A DNA stretch of 64,000 nucleotides from Aquimonas sp046318115. Lineage in GTDB: Bacteria; Pseudomonadota; Gammaproteobacteria; Xanthomonadales; Xanthomonadaceae. The DNA lies in assembly GCA_046318115.1 (NCBI GenBank), contig JBKCVA010000063.1:1-64000 (forward strand), written 5' to 3'. The first letter of the stretch is position 1; each line of letters opens with the position of its first letter. The translations under genes and the position numbers were made by a program. Shown here one piece after another: positions 17,520 to 25,656 of this stretch. The notes below the pieces were generated by a model. It saw only the letters and a list, made by a program, of their open reading frames with translations, ran no database searches and was not told the origin of the DNA.

Positions 17520-18340
17520 GTGAAGCCGTGCTGGAGCTGGGTCAAGGGCGCTTTGGCGTGCTCCACGGGGCAGAGCGCCCCGGCCCCTGGGTCTTCGTGC
17601 TGTTGAACGCAGGTGCGGTGCATCGACAGGGTCCATTCCGCCTGTACGTGCAGCTGGCCCGTCAGCTCAGCGCGGTCGGAATCAGCAGCTTCCGCTTCGA
17701 TCAGGCGGGCATTGGCGACGCCGTGCTGGCTGCCGAGCGGCCGCAGCTCGAGGGTCTTGGTGAGGTGCTGGATACCCTGCAGCAACGAACGGGCTGCGAG
17801 GGCTTCGTGGTCGGCGGCATTTGCAGCGCGGCCGATGCCGCATGGCAGCTGGCGCGGCGGGACACGCGGGTTCGGGGTCTGCTGCTGCTTGACCCGGTAG
17901 CCTACGGTGGATCTTGGTTCCGGCTGGGGCGACTGCTGCGCCCGCGCAGCCCCAGGCAGTGGCTGAGTGCCCTGCGACGGAGTCTGATGCCCCAGGGCAG
18001 GGACGCGGGCGCGGTGACGGTCGAGTCCGACTACCGCGAGTGGCCTGCACCCGAGGAGGCCGCAGATCAGCTGGCGCAGTTCTGCGCAAGGGGCGTGGAC
18101 GTGCTGGCGCTGTACACCGGCGGCGTCGCCCACTACTTCCTGCATCGTAGTCAGTTCGGTGCAACCTTCGGCGCGGCAGCGCGAGATCCGCGGGTGCGGT
18201 TCGACTACTGGCCCGAGGTCGATCACCTGTTCTATCGGCCCGCCGATCGCGATCGACTCATCCAGCACATCCGCACCTGGTCACTCGCGCGCTTCTCGCC
18301 CGGTGCGGCCGTGTGCTCCAGCGAGGGTTCCCATGCCTGA
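17516..18340 (+). CDS. Alpha/beta-hydrolase-like protein, exosortase-hydrolase-1 type
   Basis: This 274-residue protein has the alpha/beta-hydrolase fold: VFVLLNAGAVHRQGPFRLYVQL, FRFDQAGIGD, the elbow VGGICSAADAAW, LLLLDPVAYG, and a late DHLF that may hold the catalytic histidine. The elbow has Cys where Ser is usual, as in the Gly-Leu-Cys-Asp elbows I recall from exosortase-associated hydrolase 1. The start overlaps the previous gene (ATGA), so the two products are probably made together and may form a complex. Its stop lies inside the start of galE. The activity is unknown; a thioester or ester on a lipid-linked glycan is one possible substrate. Confidence 0.72.
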   Translation: MSEAVLELGQGRFGVLHGAERPGPWVFVLLNAGAVHRQGPFRLYVQLARQLSAVGISSFRFDQAGIGDAVLAAERPQLEGLGEVLDTLQQRTGCEGFVVGGICSAADAAWQLARRDTRVRGLLLLDPVAYGGSWFRLGRLLRPRSPRQWLSALRRSLMPQGRDAGAVTVESDYREWPAPEEAADQLAQFCARGVDVLALYTGGVAHYFLHRSQFGATFGAAARDPRVRFDYWPEVDHLFYRPADRDRLIQHIRTWSLARFSPGAAVCSSEGSHA

Positions 18341-19325
18341 CAGCCCCATCCTGGTCACCGGCGGCGCCGGCTACATCGGCAGCCATGTCGTACTGCAGCT
18401 GGTGGAGGCAGGCGAAGACGTCGTGGTGCTCGACAATCTCAGCACCGGCTTTCGCGAGGCGGTGCTCGGCGCCGAACTGATCGTCGGCGAGGTCGGCGAC
18501 CGCGACTCCGTCGAAGCACTACTGCGCGCCCGGGGCATCCGCACCGTCATGCACTTCGCCGCACGCACGATCGTGCCGGAGTCGGTGGAAGACCCCTTGC
18601 GCTACTACGGCAACAACACTTGCGCCACCCGCAACCTGCTCGATGCCTGCGCACGCGCTGGTGTGCAGCATTTCGTGTTTTCGTCGACCGCGGCGGTCTA
18701 TGGCATCCCGGCCAGCGGCCGCGCCCGCGAGGATTCGCCCACGGTGCCCATCAACCCGTACGGCACCAGCAAGCTGATGAGCGAGTGGATGCTGCGAGAC
18801 CTCTCGGCCGCCAACGGCTTGCGCCATGTGGCGTTGCGCTACTTCAACGTTGCCGGTTGCGATCCGCACGGCCGGATCGGACAGTCGACCGAGCGGGCGA
18901 CGCTGCTGGTCAAGGTCGCAGCCGAAGCCGCCGTTGGCGTACGACCCGCCGTACAGGTGTTCGGCACTGACTATCCGACGGCGGACGGCACAGGTGTTCG
19001 CGACTACATCCATGTGGTCGACCTCGCGGCCGCCCACCTGTCCGCGCTGCGCTATCTGCGCGAGGGCGGCGCATCGGTCACCCTGAACGCCGGCTATGGC
19101 CACGGCTACAGCGTGCGCGAGGTGCTGGCGGCGATGTCGCATGCGGCTGGTCGACAGGTGCCCTACGTGGATCAGCCGCGTCGTGCTGGCGATCCACCTG
19201 AGCTGGTGGCCGATTGCTCGCGAATCGGCGAGGTCCTCGGGTGGCGACCCGCGCTCGATGACCTCGACGCGATCTGTCGCACCGCTTTGGCTTGGGAGCG
19301 TCGCTTGCATGCGCGTGGACCTTGA
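18333..19325 (+). CDS. galE: UDP-glucose 4-epimerase
   Basis: This is a 330-residue extended SDR enzyme that interconverts UDP-glucose and UDP-galactose (or the GlcNAc/GalNAc forms). Motifs match GalE closely: VTGGAGYIGSH at residues 8-18, the LDNLS segment after the second strand, FSSTAAVYG with the catalytic Ser, YGTSKLMSE with the catalytic Tyr and Lys, and RYFNVAG. The ATG at 18333 overlaps the hydrolase gene by eight bases, and the stop overlaps the VanZ-like gene by 17. The four genes from 16800 therefore form one operon. It would supply galacto-configured precursors to the glycan locus. Confidence 0.93.
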   Translation: MPDSPILVTGGAGYIGSHVVLQLVEAGEDVVVLDNLSTGFREAVLGAELIVGEVGDRDSVEALLRARGIRTVMHFAARTIVPESVEDPLRYYGNNTCATRNLLDACARAGVQHFVFSSTAAVYGIPASGRAREDSPTVPINPYGTSKLMSEWMLRDLSAANGLRHVALRYFNVAGCDPHGRIGQSTERATLLVKVAAEAAVGVRPAVQVFGTDYPTADGTGVRDYIHVVDLAAAHLSALRYLREGGASVTLNAGYGHGYSVREVLAAMSHAAGRQVPYVDQPRRAGDPPELVADCSRIGEVLGWRPALDDLDAICRTALAWERRLHARGP

Positions 19326-19692
19326 AACGCGATTCAACGCGAAGCTGTCGGCGTTCCTGGGGCTGAGCGCGCTGGGTCTGGTGGGACTTCTGCTGCCCTT
19401 ACCCGAAAGCACGACTGCGTTGCGCTGGTTGCTCAATCTGGCCCATCTGCCGCTGTTCGCGGCCTGGACGGCGCTGCTGCTGGCGCTGTGGCTTGCGGCG
19501 GTGGGTGCGCGCCATGCGCTTTGGGTCATCGCAACCGCAGGTGTGCTGGTGGCGTTGGGCAGCGAGTCCCTGCAGTCGCTTCAGCCAACTCGCCTGGTGG
19601 ATCCGGTCGATGCATTCAGCAACGTGGCGGGGGTCGGGCTTGGTCTGGCGTACGGCCGATGGCGCTGGCGGGCACGGTTCGCGAATGCCTGA
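19309..19692 (+). CDS. VanZ-like membrane protein
   Basis: This small inner-membrane protein of 127 residues has three or four hydrophobic helices. The pattern ESLQSLQPTRLVDPVDAFSNVAGVGLG near the C-terminus matches the VanZ-like signature (E..Q......R..D..D...N..G). VanZ-like proteins occur in many polysaccharide loci with unknown function; the founding member gives modest teicoplanin resistance. The ATG at 19309 lies inside the galE 3' end, which points to translational coupling. It closes the four-gene operon that starts at 16800. Confidence 0.7.
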   Translation: MRVDLETRFNAKLSAFLGLSALGLVGLLLPLPESTTALRWLLNLAHLPLFAAWTALLLALWLAAVGARHALWVIATAGVLVALGSESLQSLQPTRLVDPVDAFSNVAGVGLGLAYGRWRWRARFANA

Positions 19693-19765
19693 TCAAGCCT
19701 CAGAATGGCGGCCCTGATCTCCCTTTCATCGAGCGGGCGCCTGCGCCCCAAGCGGAGTTGAACCC

Positions 19766-21601
19766 ATGTGCGGAATCGTTGGTGCCGTAGCCGAGCGCGA
19801 TGTTTGCGCCATCCTGATCGCTGGCCTGCATGCCTTGGAGTATCGCGGGTACGACTCCGCCGGCCTTGCCGTGCTCGAACAGGGCCGGCTGCAGCGCCGT
19901 CGCGCCAAAGGCAAGGTGCGTGACCTCGAGCAGCTTCTCACCGAGCAGCCGGTGGCAGCCAAGATCGGTATTGCCCATACCCGCTGGGCGACCCATGGGG
20001 TGCCAAGCACCCACAACGCGCACCCGCATGTGTCCGCGGATCGGGTGTCGGTCGTCCACAACGGCATCATCGAGAACCACGCCGAATTGCGCGAAGAGCT
20101 TCAGGCGGCCGGGTACGCATTCACCTCGGAGACCGACACCGAGGTCATCGCCCACCTAGTGGAGTCGCTGCTGAAGGGCGGCCTGGATCTGCGCGCGGCC
20201 GTCGTGGCTGCGACGCAGCGCCTTCACGGAGCCTATGCCATTGCGGTCTTGTCCGCCGATGAGCCCGCGCGCCTGGTTGGCGCACGCCGAGGGAGTCCCC
20301 TGGTCGTGGGCATCGGCATCGGCGAACACTTCCTGGGCTCGGATGTGCAGGCGCTTCTTCGCGTCACGAACCGCTTCATTTACCTGCACGAGGGCGACAT
20401 CGTCGAGATCACGCGCGAGGGCTATGCCGTGTTCGATGCGCATGGCGCGCCGGTGGAGCGCGAGCCACGTGTAACCGACCTCTCGGCCGATGCTGTCGAG
20501 CGCGGCGAGTATCGCCACTACATGCTGAAAGAGATCCACGAGCAGCCGGAGGCCGTGGCGCGCACGCTCGAGGGGCGCATCAGCGGCGACCGGATCCTGC
20601 CGAACGTGTTCGGGGTGGACGCCGAGACCCTGCTTGCGAGAGTGAAGCAGCTGCACATCGTCGCCTGCGGTACCAGCTATCACGCGGGCATGGTCGCGAA
20701 GTACTGGATCGAGGCCATGGCGGGCCTGCCCTGCTCGGTGGAGGTCGCCAGCGAGTACCGATACCGCACGACAGTGGTGCCGGAGGGCACTCTGTTCGTC
20801 GCGATCTCACAGTCAGGGGAAACCGCGGACACCTTGGCGGCACTTCGGGCCGGCAAGGAGACCTCGCGCTACCTCGGGGCGCTGGCGGTCTGCAATGTGC
20901 CTGAGTCATCGCTGGTACGGGAATCCGACCTGGTCCTGATGACGCGAGCGGGCCCCGAGATTGGCGTTGCTTCCACCAAGGCGTTCACCACCCAGCTCGC
21001 CGCGTTGGGCCTCCTGAGCCTGGAGCTTGGACGACTGAACGGGATGGCGGAGACAAGTTACGCGCAACTCGTTGCCGAGCTGGCCACCCTGCCGCGCCTT
21101 GTAGCCGAGGCCTTGAAGCTCGAAGGTGAGGTCCATGCCCTGGCGGAGCGGTTTGTCGACAAGCAGCACGCTCTGTTTCTCGGACGTGGCGCCAGCTATC
21201 CCATCGCTATCGAAGGCGCGCTCAAGCTCAAGGAGATTTCCTACATCCACGCGGAAGCCTATCCGGCCGGCGAGTTGAAGCATGGGCCCCTGGCGCTGGT
21301 CGATGAGCACATGCCCGTGATCGCAGTGGCACCCAACAACGAGTTGCTTGAGAAGCTGAAGTCCAATCTGGAAGAAGTCAGGGCTCGCGGCGGCGAGTTG
21401 TTCGTGATCGCAGACGAAGCGGTGGATGTCCCGCTGCCGGCCGATCGCGGCGCCCTTCTCAAGCTGGAGTCGGGCGGCAACTTTACCGGCCCCGCGGTGT
21501 TCAACGTCCCGCTTCAGCTGTTGGCGTATCACGTGGCGGTGCTGAAGGGCACGGATGTCGACCAGCCGCGTAATCTGGCCAAGTCGGTGACGGTGGAGTG
21601 A
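19766..21601 (+). CDS. glmS: Glutamine-fructose-6-phosphate aminotransferase (isomerizing)
   Basis: This 611-residue enzyme makes glucosamine-6-phosphate from fructose-6-phosphate and glutamine, the entry step to UDP-GlcNAc for peptidoglycan, LPS and the glycans encoded upstream. Met-Cys2 opens the class-II glutaminase domain (MCGIVGAV, then ALEYRGYDSAG and HTRWATHG). Two SIS sugar-isomerase domains follow, with CGTSYHAG, ISQSGETADTL and the C-terminal DVDQPRNLAKSVTVE that is nearly invariant in the family. Length is standard. A GCGGAG ribosome site lies eight bases before the ATG. No glmS ribozyme-type leader is expected or seen in the 73-base leader. pdxJ follows directly. Confidence 0.97.
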   Translation: MCGIVGAVAERDVCAILIAGLHALEYRGYDSAGLAVLEQGRLQRRRAKGKVRDLEQLLTEQPVAAKIGIAHTRWATHGVPSTHNAHPHVSADRVSVVHNGIIENHAELREELQAAGYAFTSETDTEVIAHLVESLLKGGLDLRAAVVAATQRLHGAYAIAVLSADEPARLVGARRGSPLVVGIGIGEHFLGSDVQALLRVTNRFIYLHEGDIVEITREGYAVFDAHGAPVEREPRVTDLSADAVERGEYRHYMLKEIHEQPEAVARTLEGRISGDRILPNVFGVDAETLLARVKQLHIVACGTSYHAGMVAKYWIEAMAGLPCSVEVASEYRYRTTVVPEGTLFVAISQSGETADTLAALRAGKETSRYLGALAVCNVPESSLVRESDLVLMTRAGPEIGVASTKAFTTQLAALGLLSLELGRLNGMAETSYAQLVAELATLPRLVAEALKLEGEVHALAERFVDKQHALFLGRGASYPIAIEGALKLKEISYIHAEAYPAGELKHGPLALVDEHMPVIAVAPNNELLEKLKSNLEEVRARGGELFVIADEAVDVPLPADRGALLKLESGGNFTGPAVFNVPLQLLAYHVAVLKGTDVDQPRNLAKSVTVE

Positions 21602-21606
21602 GCGCA

Positions 21607-22374
21607 ATGGTCACCGTGCTCAGCGTCAACCTCAACAAGATCGCCGTTCTGCGTAACTCCCGGGGCGGCATTGAGCCATCGATGCTGAGGGCGGCTCAGA
21701 CCGTAGTGGACGCCGGCGGGCGCGGCATCACCCTGCATCCCCGGCCGGATTGCCGACATGTCCGCCCTCAGGATGTTCTGGACATCGCCGCGTGGCGGCC
21801 CGAGCACATCGAACTCAATCTTGAGGGCAACCCGTTTGCAAGCGCGCGGCCGGGTTACCCGGGCTTCCTCGAGCTGGTCGAACAGGCGCGACCTCAGCAG
21901 GTCACTCTGGTGCCCGATGACGACGGCCAGATCACGTCCGATCATGGCTTCGATCTGGTCCGCGACGCGACCACGCTGGCGCCGATCGTCGCGAAGCTGC
22001 ACGCCCTGGGGGCGCGCGTCAGTGCCTTCGTGGATCCCGGCAGTACCGGCGCCTCCGCGGGTTCGTCGATCGGCCTCGATCGCATCGAGATCTACACCGG
22101 GCCTTACGCCGAGGCGTGCAGTGACGGCCGGACGGATTCGGCGTTGGCGGACTGCGTGCGCACTGCAGAGGACGCTCTTGCAGCGGGTCTTGCAGTCAAC
22201 GCGGGGCACGATCTCAGCCAGTCCAATCTGGGTCTGTTCGTATCGCGCATGCCCAGCGTTGCCGAGGTGTCGATCGGGCATGCACTGATCGGTGAAGCGC
22301 TGTATGCCGGTCTCGATGCGACGGTTCGCGCCTATCTGCGAATTCTTGCCGAGGCCTCCCAGCGCCCCGGCTAA
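21607..22374 (+). CDS. pdxJ: Pyridoxine 5'-phosphate synthase
   Basis: This 255-residue TIM-barrel enzyme condenses 3-amino-2-oxopropyl phosphate with 1-deoxyxylulose-5-phosphate in the DXP-dependent vitamin B6 pathway. Family motifs are present: LSVNLNKIAVLRNSRGG near the N-terminus, GITLHPRPDCRH, NLEGNPF, VTLVPDD, and VNAGHDLSQSNL with the phosphate-binding residues. The ATG at 21607 is chosen because GGAG sits eight bases upstream; a GTG at 21598 that overlaps the glmS stop lacks a ribosome site. PdxJ lies next to an exbD gene in Xanthomonas as well, in the same convergent arrangement. Confidence 0.95.
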   Translation: MVTVLSVNLNKIAVLRNSRGGIEPSMLRAAQTVVDAGGRGITLHPRPDCRHVRPQDVLDIAAWRPEHIELNLEGNPFASARPGYPGFLELVEQARPQQVTLVPDDDGQITSDHGFDLVRDATTLAPIVAKLHALGARVSAFVDPGSTGASAGSSIGLDRIEIYTGPYAEACSDGRTDSALADCVRTAEDALAAGLAVNAGHDLSQSNLGLFVSRMPSVAEVSIGHALIGEALYAGLDATVRAYLRILAEASQRPG

Positions 22375-22390
22375 CTGTCTCGGGCGACGG

Positions 22391-22427
22391 GGCAGCGCGC
22401 TGCCAGCGTGGCAGGCGCTGCTCCCAC
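22391..22427. repeat. REP-like palindromic element
   Basis: Between the convergent pdxJ and exbD genes lies a palindrome, GGCAGCGCGCTGCC at 22391-22404, which overlaps a CTGCCA-GCG-TGGCAG hairpin. On the minus strand the element opens GTGGGAGCAGCG, the style of REP sequences common in pseudomonads and xanthomonads. It probably also separates the two converging transcripts. Confidence 0.45.
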
Positions 22428-22436
22428 CGCGCGGCT

Positions 22437-22838
22437 TCAATGCGCCTGAAGTTCGAAGCGCTCAAGCCCGTGGCTGCGTGCCAAGGCCATGACCTCGGTC
22501 ATGTGCGCATAGGCCGCATCTGGCGCCACGTGGATCTTCAGCACCGGTGCCTGTTCGCGCAGCCCCTCCAGCTGCAGCACGCGATCAAGCGCGGGCAGGC
22601 TCAAGGAGCCGCCATCCAGCTTCAGGCTGCCGCTGGCGTCGATATGCAGGCTCAGCTCTGCCGGTTTCAACTCGGTGTCGGGCGGGCTCGCAGCGAGCGG
22701 GAGCTCGATCTGCCGTACCACCACGGGCGCGGCCACAAGAAAGATGATCAGCAGGACCAGCATCACGTCCACCAGGGGCGTGATGTTGATTTCGGCGTTG
22801 TCCGAGTGGGTTGAGGCGTCCGCAATCATGAAAGCCAT
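22437..22838 (-). CDS. ExbD/TolR-family protein (third ExbD paralogue)
   Basis: This 133-residue protein has one N-terminal membrane helix in NITPLVDVMLVLLIIFLV, with the essential proton-relay aspartate at residue 24, and a C-terminal periplasmic domain. It belongs with the two ExbD proteins encoded just upstream but is separated from them by 289 bases that contain two hairpins. Its own ribosome site GGGAG lies seven bases before the ATG at 22838. The periplasmic domain differs from both neighbours (it ends LERFELQAH). It may serve a different TonB or channel partner, or act under a separate promoter in the gap. It is convergent with pdxJ. Confidence 0.85.
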   Translation of the reverse strand: MAFMIADASTHSDNAEINITPLVDVMLVLLIIFLVAAPVVVRQIELPLAASPPDTELKPAELSLHIDASGSLKLDGGSLSLPALDRVLQLEGLREQAPVLKIHVAPDAAYAHMTEVMALARSHGLERFELQAH

Positions 22839-23078
22839 GGTTTCACTCCCGATCAAGCCGTCCGTTGCCGGCTGCCCGGCCCCTCCCGGGCCGTTGGCGG
22901 CGAACGCCGCGACTTGAGACTGCGCCGGGGCGCCGAGGGGATGCAAGGGTTTTGTCCCCTCGGGAACGGTTCGGCGAGGAGCGTCGTGATCACTTGACCT
23001 TGGCGGACGCATTGAGGCACGCGGCCTTTGCAAGGCCCTGCGAGCCTGTCGCAGGGCTGTCCTGGTCCAGCCCAAAAG

Positions 23079-23106
23079 CACAATGCCGCCCTGAGGCGGC
23101 CTTGTG
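23079..23106 (-). terminator. Hairpin terminator after exbD2
   Basis: The arms CACAA-T-GCCGCC and GGCGGC-C-TTGTG form an interrupted 11-bp stem around a CTGA loop. On the minus strand it is followed by CTTTTGG, a short T-run. It lies 22 bases past the exbD2 stop and ahead of the third exbD. A second perfect 9-bp hairpin sits at 23035-23057. Confidence 0.5.
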
Positions 23107-23127
23107 TACGCATCGGCGAAGCGCGGG

Positions 23128-23541
23128 TCAGAGCGTTTCGACGAAGCCGATCTTCTTCATGTCCGCGTTCTTGGCTTCGGACAGGACCTCGGTCAGGACG
23201 TGATACTGCACTTCCTGGTTGGCCTCGATCTCAAGCAGCGGCTGCGGGTCGCGGCTCGCCTCTACGCGGAGCGAAGGCAGCAGGGCCGCCTTCGGCATAG
23301 GGGAGTTGTCCCAGAACAGGCTGCCGTCAGCATCGATACGCAGTCGGATCGGCTGCGGCGGTTCCTTGACCTCGTCCGGCGGCGGCTGATTCGACTGTTG
23401 CGGCAGATCAATCTCGATCTCCCGGGTCAGCATCGGCGCCGTCACCAGAAAGATGATCAGCAGCACCAGCATCACGTCGACCAGCGGCGTGACGTTGATG
23501 TCCGCCATCGCGCCGCCACCACCCCCTGTTGTAAATGCCAT
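23128..23541 (-). CDS. exbD2: Biopolymer transport protein ExbD (second copy)
   Basis: This is a 137-residue ExbD protein: a short cytoplasmic N-terminus with a glycine run, the membrane helix INVTPLVDVMLVLLIIFLV with the functional Asp at residue 22, then a periplasmic domain ending KKIGFVETL. It forms the proton channel and stator with ExbB that energises TonB. It starts 12 bases after exbD1, so the two are co-translated. By position it corresponds to exbD2 of Xanthomonas campestris, which is reported there not to be needed for iron uptake but to be needed for plant responses. That role is only assumed here. Confidence 0.9.
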   Translation of the reverse strand: MAFTTGGGGGAMADINVTPLVDVMLVLLIIFLVTAPMLTREIEIDLPQQSNQPPPDEVKEPPQPIRLRIDADGSLFWDNSPMPKAALLPSLRVEASRDPQPLLEIEANQEVQYHVLTEVLSEAKNADMKKIGFVETL

Positions 23542-23553
23542 GGTGGACTCCTC

Positions 23554-23976
23554 TTACCGTTCCGGGGTGATGACAAAACCGACCTTGGCCATGCCCACGT
23601 CCTTGGCGATCTTCACGACGTCCGAGACAACGCGATAGCGCGTCGTGCGGTCGGCGCGAATCTCCACGCGCGGCTGTGGCTTCTTCTGGGCTTCGACGGC
23701 GAGCTGCGACTCCAGCAGGCTGCGCTGGATCGGCTGATCGTTCCAGTACATCTCGCCCGAGTCTTTGATCGCAATTGTGATCGGCTGACCCGGCACCGGC
23801 GCGAGTTCAGGAACCTCCAACCGGTTCTCGGGCAGCTTCACCTGGATCTTGTGGGACATCAGGGGCGCCGTGATCATGAAAATGATCAGCAGCACCAACA
23901 TCACGTCGACCAGCGGCGTGACGTTGATTTCCGCCATCGGCCCGCCCTGCTGGTCATTTCCGCTGCTGAAGGCCAT
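23554..23976 (-). CDS. exbD1: Biopolymer transport protein ExbD (first copy)
   Basis: This is a 140-residue ExbD protein. A membrane helix INVTPLVDVMLVLLIIFMI carries the proton-relay Asp at residue 24, and the periplasmic domain is of the usual size and ends MAKVGFVITPER. It lies 29 bases after exbB and 12 bases before exbD2 in the tonB-exbB-exbD1-exbD2 order known from Xanthomonas. Together with ExbB it couples the proton motive force to TonB. Confidence 0.92.
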   Translation of the reverse strand: MAFSSGNDQQGGPMAEINVTPLVDVMLVLLIIFMITAPLMSHKIQVKLPENRLEVPELAPVPGQPITIAIKDSGEMYWNDQPIQRSLLESQLAVEAQKKPQPRVEIRADRTTRYRVVSDVVKIAKDVGMAKVGFVITPER

Positions 23977-24005
23977 GGTTCAGGACTCCCGGATCAACCG
24001 AAGGC

Positions 24006-24836
24006 TCAACGCTTGGACGCGCCTTCGCCGACGCGGGAGCCGGTGGCGAAGAAGTCGTGCAGGTCGTGGGCAAAGGCGTCAAACGCCGCGTTGGTGGTGC
24101 GGTTCATGCGGTTGAAGAAGTTGTAGGCCATCACCGCCGGAATCGCGACGACTAGGCCGAGCGCGGTCTTCAGCAGCGCCTCACCGACCGGACCGGCCAC
24201 CGCATCCAGCGAAGCGGAGCCCGACGCGCCGATCTTGATCAGGGCCTTGTAGATACCCCAGGTTGTACCGAGCAGACCGATGAAGGGCGCAGCGGAGCCG
24301 GTGGTCGCGAGGATGGTCATACCGTTTTCGAGCTTCGAACTCTCGCGGGTGACGGCCTGGCGCAGAGCGCGGTCGATGAACTCCGAGCGCGACAGGGTTT
24401 CCGCCAGTCGCGAACCTTCGTTCTTCTGGTGGTGGGCAGCCGCCGTGGCGCAGTCCAGAGCGATCTTCGAAAACGGCTCGTTGGCCGGCTGCTCTTCCAT
24501 GAAGCGGATGGCTTCCTGGGCGTTGCTGGTTTCCCAGAAGGTGCGGATCACATGGTTGGCGCGTGCCTTGATCACCTGATTCTGGATGGTCTTGACGACC
24601 GTGTAGTACCAGCAGGCGATCGACATAAGCACCAGCGACACCACGACCACCCAGGTCACGGCGAACTCACCCGGGTGGGCGACCATGTTGTTCAGCAGGC
24701 TCGCGATACCCATTTCCTTGAGCGCTGCTGCGTTGGTGTCAGCGACGACGCCACCGATGACCTGATCCATCGGCGCCGGCGTGGCAGCCTGGGTAGCAGC
24801 CGCGGCTGCCGGCGTATTAGAGGCTTCTTGGAGCAT
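24006..24836 (-). CDS. exbB: Biopolymer transport protein ExbB (MotA/TolQ/ExbB family)
   Basis: This 276-residue inner-membrane protein forms the proton channel with ExbD. It has an Ala/Thr-rich N-terminus, a first membrane helix around residues 58-80 (VTWVVVVSLVLMSIACWYY), a cytoplasmic loop with EFIDRALRQAVTRESSKLENGM, and the signature helices TTGSAAPFIGLLGTTWGIYKAL and GEALLKTALGLVVAIPAVMAYNFF. The conserved Thr and Glu of the channel lie in the last two. Length is slightly above E. coli ExbB because of the N-terminal extension. It is 30 bases downstream of tonB with an AAGGG ribosome site. Confidence 0.93.
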   Translation of the reverse strand: MLQEASNTPAAAAATQAATPAPMDQVIGGVVADTNAAALKEMGIASLLNNMVAHPGEFAVTWVVVVSLVLMSIACWYYTVVKTIQNQVIKARANHVIRTFWETSNAQEAIRFMEEQPANEPFSKIALDCATAAAHHQKNEGSRLAETLSRSEFIDRALRQAVTRESSKLENGMTILATTGSAAPFIGLLGTTWGIYKALIKIGASGSASLDAVAGPVGEALLKTALGLVVAIPAVMAYNFFNRMNRTTNAAFDAFAHDLHDFFATGSRVGEGASKR

Positions 24837-24866
24837 TTCCGTACCCTTTTGCTAGTTAGGCGTCTG

Positions 24867-25523
24867 TCAACTGAGGGAGAACTTGATCGGGACGAGCACC
24901 CAGCTCTGCACCGGGACGCCCTCCTTCATGCCTGGGTTGAATACCCACTCACGCACCGCTTGGATGGCGGCCTGATCCAGCAAGCGCGAGCGGCTGGACT
25001 TTTCCACCTCGATCTGGACCGGACGACCGTCGGTACCGACCAGAACGCGCAGAAGCACTTCACCCTCTTCGCGGCGGCGCATCGCCTGTGGCGGATAGCG
25101 CGGCGGCTTCAGTCGGCGATAGGAACTGTCCTCGGTGGCACCGTAGCTCGGAGCCGGAGCGGCCGGAGCCGGGGGCGCAGGGGGCGGTGCCGGGATCGAC
25201 ATCGGCGTCGCCTCCTCCAGAATCACCGGCGGCGGTGCTTCCGGGGGCGGGGGCGTCGGGCGCGGTCGCTCAATCACCTTTGGCGGCGGCCGCTTCGGTG
25301 GTTCCGGCGGCGGCGGCGGCGGCGGCGGGGGTGGCGGCGGCGGTTCGATGAAGGTGACTTCAACGATCTCCGGCGGGCGCTCCTCCATCTGCGGCGGCGC
25401 AACCGGCACCAGCATCAGCACCAGGGCCATGGCGTGCACGGCCATCGCGGCGGCCAGACCGGCAATTCGCAGCCAGCTGAGCTTGCGGCTCCCGTTTTCC
25501 TGAATTTCTTGCTTGTCTGTCAT
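24867..25523 (-). CDS. tonB: Energy transducer TonB
   Basis: This 218-residue protein transmits energy from ExbBD to outer-membrane receptors. It has a cytoplasmic N-terminus, one membrane helix (residues about 18-40), a periplasm-spanning Pro/Glu/Lys-rich stretch (46-125) that includes 13 consecutive prolines, and a C-terminal TonB domain with RRREEGEVLLRVLVGTDG and AVREWVFNPG (about 135-218). The polyproline run implies dependence on elongation factor P and is encoded by a GGC/CGG-type simple repeat. It is the first gene of the tonB-exbB-exbD1-exbD2 cluster and has a candidate promoter upstream. Confidence 0.93.
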   Translation of the reverse strand: MTDKQEIQENGSRKLSWLRIAGLAAAMAVHAMALVLMLVPVAPPQMEERPPEIVEVTFIEPPPPPPPPPPPPPEPPKRPPPKVIERPRPTPPPPEAPPPVILEEATPMSIPAPPPAPPAPAAPAPSYGATEDSSYRRLKPPRYPPQAMRRREEGEVLLRVLVGTDGRPVQIEVEKSSRSRLLDQAAIQAVREWVFNPGMKEGVPVQSWVLVPIKFSLS

Positions 25524-25607
25524 GCGCAGTGTCGTGGTCGGAGATCAATCCATCCGCGCTGCCAGTCCGCCTGCCTAGACAAGCTGAACGACACGGGAAC
25601 GGCATAG

Positions 25608-25636
25608 CTTATACCAAGAGATGCACCTTGCCTAAG
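25608..25636 (-). promoter_or_regulatory. Candidate tonB promoter
   Basis: On the minus strand the sequence TTGGTATAAG contains a good -10 (TATAAG, complement of 25608-25613) with a TG one base before it, the extended -10 form. The -35 position is poor (TTAGGC). It lies about 85 bases before the tonB start. No Fur box was recognised by eye. Confidence 0.4.
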
Positions 25637-25656
25637 GCTTGGCAGGTGAACGAATT

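Noticed and set aside
19693..19765. glmS ribozyme-riboswitch
   Set aside because: The leader is only 73 bases long, too short for the ribozyme core, and this class is found mainly in Gram-positive bacteria.
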